The translations under genes and the position numbers were made by a program. Source: Sulfurimonas sp. (GTDB taxonomy: Bacteria > Campylobacterota > Campylobacteria > Campylobacterales > Sulfurimonadaceae). Taken from it: 9,028 bases of DNA. The notes under the pieces are model-generated. The model had not been told where the DNA came from and did not search any database. It was given only the letters and a program-made list of their open reading frames with translations. The stretch spans positions 1 through 9,028 of the forward strand of contig JALWON010000028.1 of the NCBI GenBank assembly GCA_027083475.1, in the 5' to 3' direction. Below, in pieces: positions 1 through 6,859 of the stretch; position 1 is the first letter of the stretch, and the number at the start of each line of letters is the position of its first letter.

Positions 1-329
1 TCATTTTCTGCTTTTGTATCCTCTGCTTTGTCAGCAATACGAATAAATGTAGAGAAAAATTTTCGCATATCTTCAAGCATCAATGGATTTGCTTCATCAG
101 AATCAAAAATGAGTTTATCGCCATGATGGGCAATTTGTGGGATGTTACGCACTACATCAATCCCGACACAATCCCTCACACCAAAATCTCTTCCTATATG
201 AGAGATTCTAAAATCTGAGGTAAGGAGTGTAATCTCATCATCACCCAAGGCACGTAAAATTGTCGTTGCACGGCGAAATCTATCGAGCCCGATACGGTGG
301 CCTGTCTGTACATAATAAAAAGTTCTCAT
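1..329 (-). CDS. Conserved-looking protein of unknown function, N-terminal part (C-terminus off the window)
   Basis: An open frame begins with ATG at 329 and runs leftward without a stop to the window edge, giving 109 complete codons. It starts MRTFYYVQTGHRIGLDRF and continues with RRATTILRALGDDE and LLTSDFRISHIGRDFG. An AGGGA ribosome binding site lies 5 bases before the ATG, which supports this start. I do not recognise the family with confidence. The opening pattern (a hydrophobic strand, then TGHRIGLDR, then a helix ending in RAL) faintly recalls the first nucleotide-binding fold of GT-B glycosyltransferases such as MurG or PseG, but this is only a resemblance. There is no signal peptide or membrane segment in the visible part, so it is probably cytoplasmic. 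It is transcribed divergently from the RNase HI gene. Confidence 0.8.
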   Translation of the reverse strand, partial: MRTFYYVQTGHRIGLDRFRRATTILRALGDDEITLLTSDFRISHIGRDFGVRDCVGIDVVRNIPQIAHHGDKLIFDSDEANPLMLEDMRKFFSTFIRIADKAEDTKAEN

Positions 330-380
330 GGACTTCCCTGTTTTTGAGAGAATTGTACAATAATGAAATTAATTTTCTTT

Positions 381-386
381 ATTATA
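381..386 (-). promoter_or_regulatory. -10 box for the leftward gene
   Basis: On the minus strand these bases read TATAAT, a perfect sigma-70 -10 box, about 50 bases before the ATG at 329. No good -35 box is visible, as is common in Campylobacterota. A perfect 10-bp palindrome, ATTGTACAAT (352-361), lies in the predicted leader and could be a regulatory site, though its role is unknown. Confidence 0.5.
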
Positions 387-389
387 GAG

Positions 390-395
390 TATAAT
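390..395 (+). promoter_or_regulatory. -10 box for the rnhA-mutY operon
   Basis: These bases read TATAAT, a perfect -10 box, 28 bases before the ATG at 424, predicting a leader of roughly 20 nt. An AGGA ribosome binding site lies at 410-413. No clear -35 box is present; the upstream stretch is T- and A-rich instead. Only three bases separate this box from the opposing TATAAT, so polymerase binding at the two promoters should compete. Confidence 0.55.
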
Positions 396-423
396 AATAC
401 AATTACTTCAGGAAAAATACAAT

Positions 424-1212
424 ATGCAAAAAGTCACAGAAGCACTCTTAGCACTTGGTGTAGAGAGAGAGATTAACGAATCGCAATTGACACTTTTAGG
501 CCTTGAAAAAGAGGATAAACAAAGTTATAAAGAACTCTCTTTGGGAAAAGAACTCTCTGATGCACGGGCAGAATTGTTTGTTTTACTCAATGGTATCAAT
601 GATAAAACTTTAGAAGAAAAAATTATTGCAAATTATAAGGCATTACAGAAGTTTAGAAAAGAAGTGCCACAAGTTACACATCAAAAGAGCGTAGAGGGAG
701 ATGTGACTATTTACTGTGATGGGGGCTGTACACCAAATCCTGGAGAGTCTGGTTCTGGGGTGGCAGTGTATAAAAATGGAGAACTTTACCAACTTTGGTA
801 TGGTTTATATGAGCCAATGGGTACAAACAATACAGCAGAACTTGGAGCCCTGTATGAGTCTTTACGTCTAGCACAAAAAGAGGCACAAAATGGCAATAAA
901 GTTACAATAAAATGTGACTCCATGTATGCCATCAACTGCATCAAAACCTGGGCAATTTCTTGGGAGAAAAAAGGGTGGACAAAAAAAGGTGGGGCGATTA
1001 AAAACCTTGACATTATCAAAAAATCCTATGCACTTTATAATGAGATAAAAAAAGATGTACAACTGCTTCACATCAAAGCACATGCTGGTTTTGAGGGTAA
1101 TGAGCTTGCCGATAGAATGACAATGTATGCTATACAAGAAAAGAGTGAAGCCTTTGTTCGCTACACACAAGAGATTGATGTTGCAGCGATTTTAAAAATG
1201 CGAGCAGGTTAG
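424..1212 (+). CDS. rnhA: Ribonuclease HI with N-terminal extension
   Basis: This cytoplasmic enzyme is predicted to cut the RNA strand of RNA-DNA hybrids, such as R-loops and Okazaki primers. The catalytic domain occupies about residues 93-235 of 262. It carries the expected carboxylates: D99 in YCDGGCTPNPG, E139 in NNTAELGAL, D165 in KCDSMYAI and D230 in GNELAD, plus the flexible-loop histidine H220 in IKAHAG. The tryptophan- and lysine-rich stretch WEKKGWTKKGG (180-190) matches the basic protrusion of the E. coli-type enzyme. Classical RNase HI has about 155 residues. The extra ~90 N-terminal residues are charged and probably helical, and do not resemble the eukaryotic hybrid-binding domain. 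The ATG is preceded by AGGA ten bases upstream. The gene ends one base before mutY, so the two are very likely co-transcribed. Confidence 0.93.
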   Translation: MQKVTEALLALGVEREINESQLTLLGLEKEDKQSYKELSLGKELSDARAELFVLLNGINDKTLEEKIIANYKALQKFRKEVPQVTHQKSVEGDVTIYCDGGCTPNPGESGSGVAVYKNGELYQLWYGLYEPMGTNNTAELGALYESLRLAQKEAQNGNKVTIKCDSMYAINCIKTWAISWEKKGWTKKGGAIKNLDIIKKSYALYNEIKKDVQLLHIKAHAGFEGNELADRMTMYAIQEKSEAFVRYTQEIDVAAILKMRAG

Positions 1213-1213
1213 T

Positions 1214-2194
1214 GTGAAAAGAGTGCATCAAAGACTCTTAGATTGGTATGAAACACAAGGTCGCCATGCTTTGCCTTGGCGCAATACAGACAATATGTAC
1301 CATATTTATCTCAGTGAAATTATGCTCCAGCAAACGCAGGTGAATCGTGTTCGTGATGAGTACTATCCACAGTTTTTAGAGAAGTTTCCCTCCCTTGAAG
1401 TTTTGGCACAAGCTCCACAAGAACAAGTACTGAGTGCCTGGAGTGGTTTGGGCTACTACTCACGAGCAAGAAATCTGCATAAAACGGCACAAATTGTGCA
1501 AACAGAGTTACCCAAAACGCAAGAAGAACTCCTTAAACTCCCTGGAATTGGTCGCTACACGGCAAGTGCGATTTGTAGTTTTGGACATGAACAGGCAATT
1601 CCTGTAGTCGATACAAACATAGCACGCGTCATCAAACGCTACTTTGCTTTGCTTGAAGCAAAAGAGAGTCTTGTCTGGGAAAAAGCAACTCCCTTTGTCA
1701 ATGCACAAGCTCCAAGAGCACATAATCTTGCCCTGATGGATTTAGGCTCCCTTGTTTGTTTACCAAAAAATCCCAAATGCACAGAGTGCCCTTTAGAAGC
1801 AGACTGTTTGGGTAAAGAAGAGGCAGAACTTTATACACAAAGAAAAAAAACAGTATATGAGTCACTTGATCTTTTTTATGGGATTTGCATCAGAAATGAA
1901 AAAATTGCTCTTGAAATCTCCAAAGAAAAAATGTATAAAGATATGCTTGTTCTCCCAAGAGTAGAACCTTTAGAAGAGGACTTTTTAACTGTTTTTAAAC
2001 ACTCCTATACCAAATACCGTTTGCAGGTGCATCTGTATAAACTTGAAGCGGTTGATGAAAATGTTTTATGGGTGGACATTGATACACTTGAAGATGCTCC
2101 TATCTCTTCATTGACTAAAAAAGCATTGATTAGTTTACATTTAAGGGCACCTCTAAAACCCCTAGTACCTCTCAGAGGGAAGAAAAAAAGATGA
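1214..2194 (+). CDS. mutY: A/G-specific adenine glycosylase MutY
   Basis: MutY removes adenine mispaired with 8-oxoguanine or guanine, starting base-excision repair of oxidative damage. Visible signatures of the 326-residue protein are catalytic E35 in SEIMLQQTQV, the GLGYYSRARNLH motif (78-89), the helix-hairpin-helix LPGIGRYTA (109-117), catalytic D133 in VVDTNIARV, and the iron-sulfur cluster cysteines C182, C189, C192 and C198 (C-X6-C-X2-C-X5-C). A short C-terminal NUDIX-like domain follows, with FKHSYTKYRLQV in place of the FTHTFSH-type 8-oxoG-recognition loop. The start is GTG, one base after the rnhA stop, with only a weak GCAGG upstream, which suggests translational coupling. The last 17 codons (residues 310-326, from 2141) and the stop lie inside a long inverted repeat. 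The basic tail ending GKKKR is therefore probably acquired rather than ancestral. Confidence 0.95.
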   Translation: MKRVHQRLLDWYETQGRHALPWRNTDNMYHIYLSEIMLQQTQVNRVRDEYYPQFLEKFPSLEVLAQAPQEQVLSAWSGLGYYSRARNLHKTAQIVQTELPKTQEELLKLPGIGRYTASAICSFGHEQAIPVVDTNIARVIKRYFALLEAKESLVWEKATPFVNAQAPRAHNLALMDLGSLVCLPKNPKCTECPLEADCLGKEEAELYTQRKKTVYESLDLFYGICIRNEKIALEISKEKMYKDMLVLPRVEPLEEDFLTVFKHSYTKYRLQVHLYKLEAVDENVLWVDIDTLEDAPISSLTKKALISLHLRAPLKPLVPLRGKKKR

Positions 2195-2275
2195 GATTGT
2201 GCAAAAGCTTTTATGAGTCATAGCCGTAGCTATGGCGATGAAAAGTTTTGTGCAAGATTGCTTTTTTTATCCCTC
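2175..2275. repeat. Hairpin arm 1 of the palindromic element
   Basis: GAGGGA (2175-2180) pairs with TCCCTC (2270-2275). The arms continue through a run of A pairing with a run of T and through GCAAAAG-type sequence pairing with its complement near 2241-2253. The apex stem is CATAGC (2219-2224) with GCTATG (2229-2234) around a four-base loop, CGTA. The middle of the stem has mismatches. The mutY stop codon lies in its left arm. Confidence 0.75.
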
Positions 2276-2283
2276 CCTACGGG

Positions 2284-2379
2284 TAACACAGAGGAGCCTA
2301 CACTCATCGTTACTCTTTCTCACCTTAGCTATGGCTAGGGTTTCAAAAGAGTGCCTTGATTGTAAACTTCTCTGTATTA
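2284..2379. repeat. Hairpin arm 2 of the palindromic element
   Basis: TAACACAGAGGAG (from 2284) pairs with CTTCTCTGTATTA (ending 2379) with few mismatches. ACTCTTT (2312-2318) pairs with AAAAGAGT (2345-2352). The apex is TAGC (2326-2329) with GCTA (2334-2337) around loop TATG. Its apex shares the ten-base direct sequence TAGCTATGGC with arm 1, hinting that the two arms are diverged copies. Confidence 0.75.
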
Positions 2380-2438
2380 CTGAGAGATACTAGGGGTTTT
2401 AGAGGTGTCTTTAAGTTAAAAAGTTGTACCATGAGGGT

Positions 2439-3185
2439 ATGTTAAAAAGAATTATATTACTTTTTATATTGTTTTTATTGACGCTGAATGCTAGAGAGGT
2501 GCAGACTCTCTTTTCTTATAGTACCCCGCCTTATGTCTTTAAAGATGGAAGTGGGATTGTTCTTACTTTAGTTAAAGAGGCACTTGCCTATAAGTCACAT
2601 ACGGTGAAGCCTGTCTTTGTGAACATTGGCAGAGGCTTTGAGCTGTTTAAAGATGGCTATGTAGATGCGACTTCGATTATAAAAAAGAGTTCAGGATTAG
2701 TGGCTTACTACTCTGAGCCTTTTATGCACTACGAAAATGTTGCGATCAGCCTCAAGAAAAACCATTGTAAGCTCAGAAGCATTAATGATTTGAAAAACTA
2801 TGATTTTACCTCATTTCAAAATGCAAAAGTCTATCTTGGTGCTGCATTTGCTAAAGTTGCGAATGCAGCAGGAAAAAACTACTCAGAAATCGCCAATCAA
2901 AGGCAACAGGTGTATAAGCTACTTAAAGGAAGAAGTAGCATTGCAGTGATGGATAAATATATTTTTGAATATTACAAAAACAGGCTTATCCAAGAGGGAA
3001 AAATTCGTTCAGATATAGAGGTTGTAGAGTCAAACTTATTTGAACCGACTGCTTATAGAACAGCTTTTAAAGAGAAACAATTACGAGATGATTTTAATGA
3101 AGGGATTCGGGCACTTTGTAAAACAGGTCGTTATGATGCAATTTATAAATTTTATTCAGAAAAATATTTCAAAAAAAGAAGATAG
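2439..3185 (+). CDS. Periplasmic solute-binding protein, family 3 (amino-acid-binding type)
   Basis: This secreted protein of 248 residues resembles the substrate-binding proteins of polar amino acid ABC transporters. The N-terminus MLKRIILLFILFLLTLNA is a typical Sec signal peptide. The mature part opens with the family pattern FSYSTPPYVFKDGSG, then a GYVDATSIIKKS segment and YSEPFMHYENVAISL, the usual crossing between lobes. It ends with LRDDFNEGIRALCKTGRYDAIYKFY, the usual C-terminal helix pair. I chose ATG 2439 because the signal peptide starts there. An upstream in-frame TTG at 2424 would only add five residues, and neither has a well-placed ribosome binding site. No permease or ATPase genes are near. 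The next gene, a membrane diguanylate cyclase, starts one base after the stop, so this protein more likely presents a ligand to that sensor than feeds a transporter. Ligand unknown. Confidence 0.85.
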   Translation: MLKRIILLFILFLLTLNAREVQTLFSYSTPPYVFKDGSGIVLTLVKEALAYKSHTVKPVFVNIGRGFELFKDGYVDATSIIKKSSGLVAYYSEPFMHYENVAISLKKNHCKLRSINDLKNYDFTSFQNAKVYLGAAFAKVANAAGKNYSEIANQRQQVYKLLKGRSSIAVMDKYIFEYYKNRLIQEGKIRSDIEVVESNLFEPTAYRTAFKEKQLRDDFNEGIRALCKTGRYDAIYKFYSEKYFKKRR

Positions 3186-3186
3186 G

Positions 3187-4455
3187 GTGCTTTTAAAAAA
3201 ACGCAATCTTTCAAAACAACTACTCAAGTCAGTACTGACAATTTACTTTGTTATTACGATTGTCATTACTGCTTTGCATGTCTATGTAGATTATAGTTAC
3301 ACAAAAATGCATATAAAAGATGACCTGCAAAGTATTGCCAATATTTTTAAACCAGCCTTGCAGACTGCGTTATGGGATCTCAATGATGCACAATTAGAGG
3401 CTATTGCCGATGGTGCCTTACAAGAACCACTTGTATATAAGATAGTTGTCAAAGATGAAAAAGGAAAAATTCTTGTCAAAAAAGTTTCCAAGCAATTTTC
3501 TCAAGAGAAAATTTTTGATGAGACACTCGCTTTTGCTTTTCCCATATACCAAGAGTTTAACAACTTGCATATTCATCTTGCAGATGTTGTGATATACTCA
3601 GATAAGATTGCGATTTTTAATCGTCTAAAAGTCAATTTTGGTATGATAGTTCTTAATGCTTTTTTAAAAAGCACGGTATTAATTTTACTGTTTATCGTTG
3701 CGTTTCGTCGTAGGCTTGAGAGACCACTTCAATCTCTTACAAAAAGTATAGAGAGATTAGATTGGGAGCAAAAACACAATCGTGTTGTCAATGTAGAGTT
3801 AGTATATGACAATGAACTCTCTATTTTACAAGCGAAGTTTAACGAGTTACTCGCAAAAATTTCAAGTGAAGAAGAGAAAAGATTTACACTCATAGAAAAA
3901 CAGAAAACACAACTAGAGTATGATGTCCTCCAAAGAACCCAAGAGCTTGAAACACTCAATGAAAAGCTACAAATGCTTGCAAAAACAGATACACTGACAC
4001 AACTTTATAATAGGTCGAAAATAGATGAAACACTCGCTTTAAGGCTCAAAGATTTTCACCGACATGGAAGAGTTTTTTCTGTGATAATGGTCGATATTGA
4101 TTTTTTTAAAAAAGTGAACGATGAGTATGGGCATCTTGTGGGAGATACGATTCTTAAAACAATAGCAAATATTCTCAAAGAGAATATCCGAGAAACAGAT
4201 ATTGTTGGCAGGTGGGGTGGTGAAGAGTTTTTAATCATCTGTGAAGCGACTACAAAAGAGGGATCCTTTACACTTGCTGAACATATTCGTAAGATTATTG
4301 AGACATATGATTTTGAGGCAGTTGGACATAAAACAGCAAGTTTCGGTGTCGCACAAATAGAAAAAGGGTTTCGAGTTGAAGACCTCATTAAAGCAGCAGA
4401 TGATGCTTTATATGAAGCCAAAGCGAGCGGGCGCAACAAGAGTGTGCAGGCTTGA
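3187..4455 (+). CDS. Membrane-bound diguanylate cyclase (GGDEF domain) with periplasmic sensor
   Basis: The protein is predicted to make the second messenger cyclic di-GMP from two GTP. In the 422-residue product, TM1 is near residues 13-33 and a periplasmic region runs from about 34 to 150, containing ALWDLNDAQLEAIADGAL, typical of small PAS/CHASE-like sensors. TM2 is near 154-173, followed by a HAMP-like linker, a charged coiled coil (about 226-263) and the GGDEF domain (about 265-422). Active-site features are DTLTQLYNR, D303 in VDIDFFKKVND and GGEEF at 344-348. The RETD product-inhibition site at 335-338 is exactly five residues before it. The cyclase therefore looks catalytically competent and feedback-inhibited. 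The open frame extends upstream to 3040, but that part overlaps the binding-protein gene. GTG 3187, one base after that gene's stop, is the sensible start. No EAL domain is present. Confidence 0.92.
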   Translation: MLLKKRNLSKQLLKSVLTIYFVITIVITALHVYVDYSYTKMHIKDDLQSIANIFKPALQTALWDLNDAQLEAIADGALQEPLVYKIVVKDEKGKILVKKVSKQFSQEKIFDETLAFAFPIYQEFNNLHIHLADVVIYSDKIAIFNRLKVNFGMIVLNAFLKSTVLILLFIVAFRRRLERPLQSLTKSIERLDWEQKHNRVVNVELVYDNELSILQAKFNELLAKISSEEEKRFTLIEKQKTQLEYDVLQRTQELETLNEKLQMLAKTDTLTQLYNRSKIDETLALRLKDFHRHGRVFSVIMVDIDFFKKVNDEYGHLVGDTILKTIANILKENIRETDIVGRWGGEEFLIICEATTKEGSFTLAEHIRKIIETYDFEAVGHKTASFGVAQIEKGFRVEDLIKAADDALYEAKASGRNKSVQA

Positions 4456-4476
4456 TACTTTTTAAGGAGCATAGCG

Positions 4477-5451
4477 ATGATAAAGAGATTGTTTGTGAGT
4501 GCATTATTATGTGGGGTGTCTTTAGAAGCAGATAGTGTGTCATTTACATTTTATAATGATTTTTTTGCAGGGAGTGATGGACATTTTACGAATGGCGATG
4601 CTTTGAGTTGGTTAGAAACCGGTACAACAAAAGAAAAGAGTTACACGAATGCTTTTTTGAGAGCAGCACAGGGTATCGTTCCTCTTAGTAGTACTAAAGA
4701 GCATAATGCAGGTTTAAGCCTTACACAGATGATAATTACTCCTAAAAATACAGAACTTATAAATGCACAGTATGCTGACTACCCATATGCAGGTTATCTC
4801 GCGGTATCGGCATTTTTGTTGGAGTGGGATCAGGAACATTTTTCTGAGTACAGTGTAGAAGTTGGCATTATGGGTAAATACTCTGGTGCTGAATGGGTTC
4901 AAAAAACATTTCACAAAATGATAGGCAACCAACAACCACAAGGCTGGGATACCCAACTCGGGACACATTATACACTCAATTTTTTATTGCAAAAGGGAGT
5001 AAAATCGTGGCAGGGAAGTGTGGGAGATACTTTAAAAGCCGATTGGTTGAATCATTATGGTGTAACACTTGGAAATTTCAATACCTCTGTCTTTGCAGGG
5101 AGTAGTTTACGACTAGGGCATAATTATGTACAAAATTTTAATGCACATTATCCTTACCTCAAGAGTGAAGCAAGTCTTCTTGATGCAGATAGTCTCAAAC
5201 ATGGTTTTGGTTGGTCTACAAGTATAGGGGTTGAAACAAAGGTTTTGGCATATTCAGCAATACTCGATAAAGCAGTTGATAGTGGATATGCAACCCACAA
5301 AAATATTCTCAATGCCTTGGTACATCTCTCAGGAAGTCTTTACTACAATCAGCATAAATTGAGCCTTTTTTATGAAATCCCTACAGCATATACCAAAGAA
5401 GACCACTCCACGAATGTCATTGGCGGTTTTGAATATAGTTATAAGTTTTAA
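4477..5451 (+). CDS. Lipid A deacylase, LpxR family (outer-membrane beta-barrel)
   Basis: LpxR-family proteins are outer-membrane barrels that remove the 3'-acyloxyacyl chain of lipid A, changing surface charge and immune recognition. The 324-residue protein has a signal peptide (MIKRLFVSALLCGVSLEA) and the family opening FYNDFFAGSDGHFTNG, where N27, D28 and T38 belong to the conserved N-D and TNG motifs. It also has DYPYAGYL (101-108) and the QKTFHKMIG ... PQGW segment, where H146 matches the expected catalytic histidine. Alternating hydrophobic strands and a terminal phenylalanine (YSYKF) fit a beta-barrel insertion signal. AAGGAG at 4464-4469, seven bases before the ATG, is the best ribosome binding site of the region. 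The gap to the cyclase is 21 bp, so co-transcription is likely. The family call is firm; exact substrate position is inferred from the family. Confidence 0.85.
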   Translation: MIKRLFVSALLCGVSLEADSVSFTFYNDFFAGSDGHFTNGDALSWLETGTTKEKSYTNAFLRAAQGIVPLSSTKEHNAGLSLTQMIITPKNTELINAQYADYPYAGYLAVSAFLLEWDQEHFSEYSVEVGIMGKYSGAEWVQKTFHKMIGNQQPQGWDTQLGTHYTLNFLLQKGVKSWQGSVGDTLKADWLNHYGVTLGNFNTSVFAGSSLRLGHNYVQNFNAHYPYLKSEASLLDADSLKHGFGWSTSIGVETKVLAYSAILDKAVDSGYATHKNILNALVHLSGSLYYNQHKLSLFYEIPTAYTKEDHSTNVIGGFEYSYKF

Positions 5452-5460
5452 AGTATAAAA

Positions 5461-6741
5461 ATGAAAACTATATCACTCTTTGGTGCTGTATCTATAGGGA
5501 TTGGCGGGATGGTTGGTGGTGGTATTTTTGCCGTTTTAGGTGATGCTGTCTCTTTGGCTCATGGAGCAACTCCTATTGCTTTTTTTATTGCAGGGGTGGT
5601 GGCTTTTTTAACGGCTTACTCTTATGCAAAACTTGCAACAACATACCAAAGCAGAGGGGGCACAGTTGTTTTTATAGATAATGCTTTTGGACATAATCTA
5701 CTCTCTGGCTCCGCAAACTTAATGCTTTGGATGAGCTATCTTGTGACGATTGCTTTGTATGCATCGGCATTTGCTTCTTATGGCATGACTTTTTTTTCGC
5801 ATCAAACACCTTTTTTGCATCATGTGCTTATTGGTGTTGCTATTATGTTACCTGCACTTATTAATATTGTGAGTACCTCTTTTGTCTCAAAATCTGAGAG
5901 TATCATCGTTGCTATTAAGGTGGTTTTACTTATTGTTGTCATTATTGCAGGGGCATTTTATATGGATTTTTCACGAGTTGCTCCGCAAAACTATGAAAGT
6001 ACAGGGTCTATTTTAGCAGCAGGTATGATTATTTTTGTAGCCTATGAGGGGTTTGAACTTATTGCCAATGCTGCACAAAGCATTGTAAACCCTGAAAAGA
6101 ATTTACCAAGAGCTTTTTATCTCTCTGTTGGGATTGTGATTTTTTTATATATACTTATTGCTTTAGTCGCTGTGACAACAGTGCCACAAAAAGAACTCTT
6201 AGAAGCGAAAGATTATGCTCTGGCTATTGCAGCCAAACCTGCCCTTGGGATGCTCGGCTTTAAGCTCGTTGCCTTAGCCGCTCTGCTCTCAACATTTTCT
6301 GCCATAAACGCAACAATCTTTGGTAATGCACGACTCGGTTTTATGATTGCTATGGATGGTGAGTTACCGACACTCTTTGAGTATGAAAAAGGGGATATTC
6401 CCATTATGGGACTTTTCTTTACGACACTTTTGAGTCTGTTTATCGCAAATTTTATAGATCTTGAAGAGATTGCCATCATAGGAAGTGCCAGCTTTTTACT
6501 CATCTTTTTTATTGTCAATTTGAGTGCATTAAAACTTTATAAAAAAATCAATGGCAGACGATATATTTTTATACTCTCCTCTTTTGCTAGTCTCTTTGCC
6601 CTGTGTATGCTTTTATTTCATACATACGAGTCCAACCCTCGAGCAATCATCATTTTTATGACCTTCATTTTTGGGGCAATTCTGTTTGAGTTGTTTTATG
6701 GTAAAGTAATTAGAGGTCATTTTTTCAAAAGAGAGTATTGA
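5461..6741 (+). CDS. Amino acid permease, APC superfamily
   Basis: This 426-residue inner-membrane protein is predicted to carry amino acids or a related amine by proton symport or exchange. It is hydrophobic throughout, with about twelve candidate membrane helices. The unwound TM1 motif IGIGGMVGGGIF (12-23) is characteristic of the superfamily. The TM6 region FVAYEGFELIANAA followed by NPEKNLPRA (192-217) matches the FxGFE...NPxRxxP pattern, and AINATIFGNARLGFMIAMDGELP (281-303) matches the conserved TM8 loop. It lacks the extended C-terminus of larger members. The ATG lies nine bases after the lpxR-like stop with no clear Shine-Dalgarno sequence, so translation may depend on the upstream gene. 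The substrate cannot be told from sequence. A functional link to the solute-binding protein of this cluster is possible but unsupported. Confidence 0.88.
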   Translation: MKTISLFGAVSIGIGGMVGGGIFAVLGDAVSLAHGATPIAFFIAGVVAFLTAYSYAKLATTYQSRGGTVVFIDNAFGHNLLSGSANLMLWMSYLVTIALYASAFASYGMTFFSHQTPFLHHVLIGVAIMLPALINIVSTSFVSKSESIIVAIKVVLLIVVIIAGAFYMDFSRVAPQNYESTGSILAAGMIIFVAYEGFELIANAAQSIVNPEKNLPRAFYLSVGIVIFLYILIALVAVTTVPQKELLEAKDYALAIAAKPALGMLGFKLVALAALLSTFSAINATIFGNARLGFMIAMDGELPTLFEYEKGDIPIMGLFFTTLLSLFIANFIDLEEIAIIGSASFLLIFFIVNLSALKLYKKINGRRYIFILSSFASLFALCMLLFHTYESNPRAIIIFMTFIFGAILFELFYGKVIRGHFFKREY

Positions 6742-6819
6742 TATAATTGAGCATCTATGATATGTACAGTTTTATATTTTGAAAAAGTATATTTTTAGTG
6801 ATAAAGGGTAGCCTATTAT

Positions 6820-6827
6820 GGGGGGGG
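6820..6827. repeat. Homopolymeric G tract (8 G)
   Basis: Eight consecutive G residues stand in otherwise AT-rich intergenic DNA, followed by A and three more G. Such tracts slip during replication and drive phase variation in Campylobacterota. Here no substantial reading frame crosses it (the local frame MGGEGT stops at once), so any effect would be on transcription or on a lost gene. Nothing else recognisable lies in the 6742-6859 spacer apart from a short repeated GGTACTTA (6830 and 6845). Confidence 0.7.
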
Positions 6828-6859
6828 AGGGTACTTAGAAGACCGGTACTTAAACAAGA

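Larger units (their letters stand above)
2141..2414. repeat. Nested palindromic element (outer inverted repeat plus two inner hairpins)
   Basis: The outer arms 2141-2175 and 2380-2414 are reverse complements at 32 of 35 positions. They share the core CACCTCTAAAACCCCTAGTA, and both end in TTAA. Between them lie two separate imperfect hairpins (about 2175-2275 and 2284-2379), so a single strand could fold into a three-way junction. Two of the three outer mismatches become G-U pairs in a plus-strand RNA. No open frame fits the element itself. Known types that could look like this are a MITE or foldback element, a palindromic element inserted in a gene as in Rickettsia, or a structured RNA or terminator. 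The terminal TTAA could be a 4-bp target duplication, but because TTAA is itself palindromic this cannot be told apart from the repeat ends. Confidence 0.85.

Noticed and set aside
868..1170. 100-codon and 77-codon minus-strand frames inside rnhA
   Set aside because: They lie opposite the RNase HI catalytic domain and show no recognisable features.
2195..2420. Tandem hairpins taken as a CRISPR fragment or simple terminator of mutY
   Set aside because: There are no regularly spaced identical repeats with unique spacers. The pairing extends over the whole 274 bp, and the outer arm reaches into mutY, which a plain terminator does not explain, although it may terminate transcription incidentally.
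3040..3186. Upstream extension of the diguanylate cyclase frame starting at ATG 3040
   Set aside because: It overlaps the binding-protein gene in another frame, has no domain character, and the membrane helix starts shortly after GTG 3187, one base after the upstream stop.
4056..4472. 138-codon minus-strand frame opposite the GGDEF domain
   Set aside because: It is a low-complexity shadow of the strongly supported cyclase gene, with no motif of its own.
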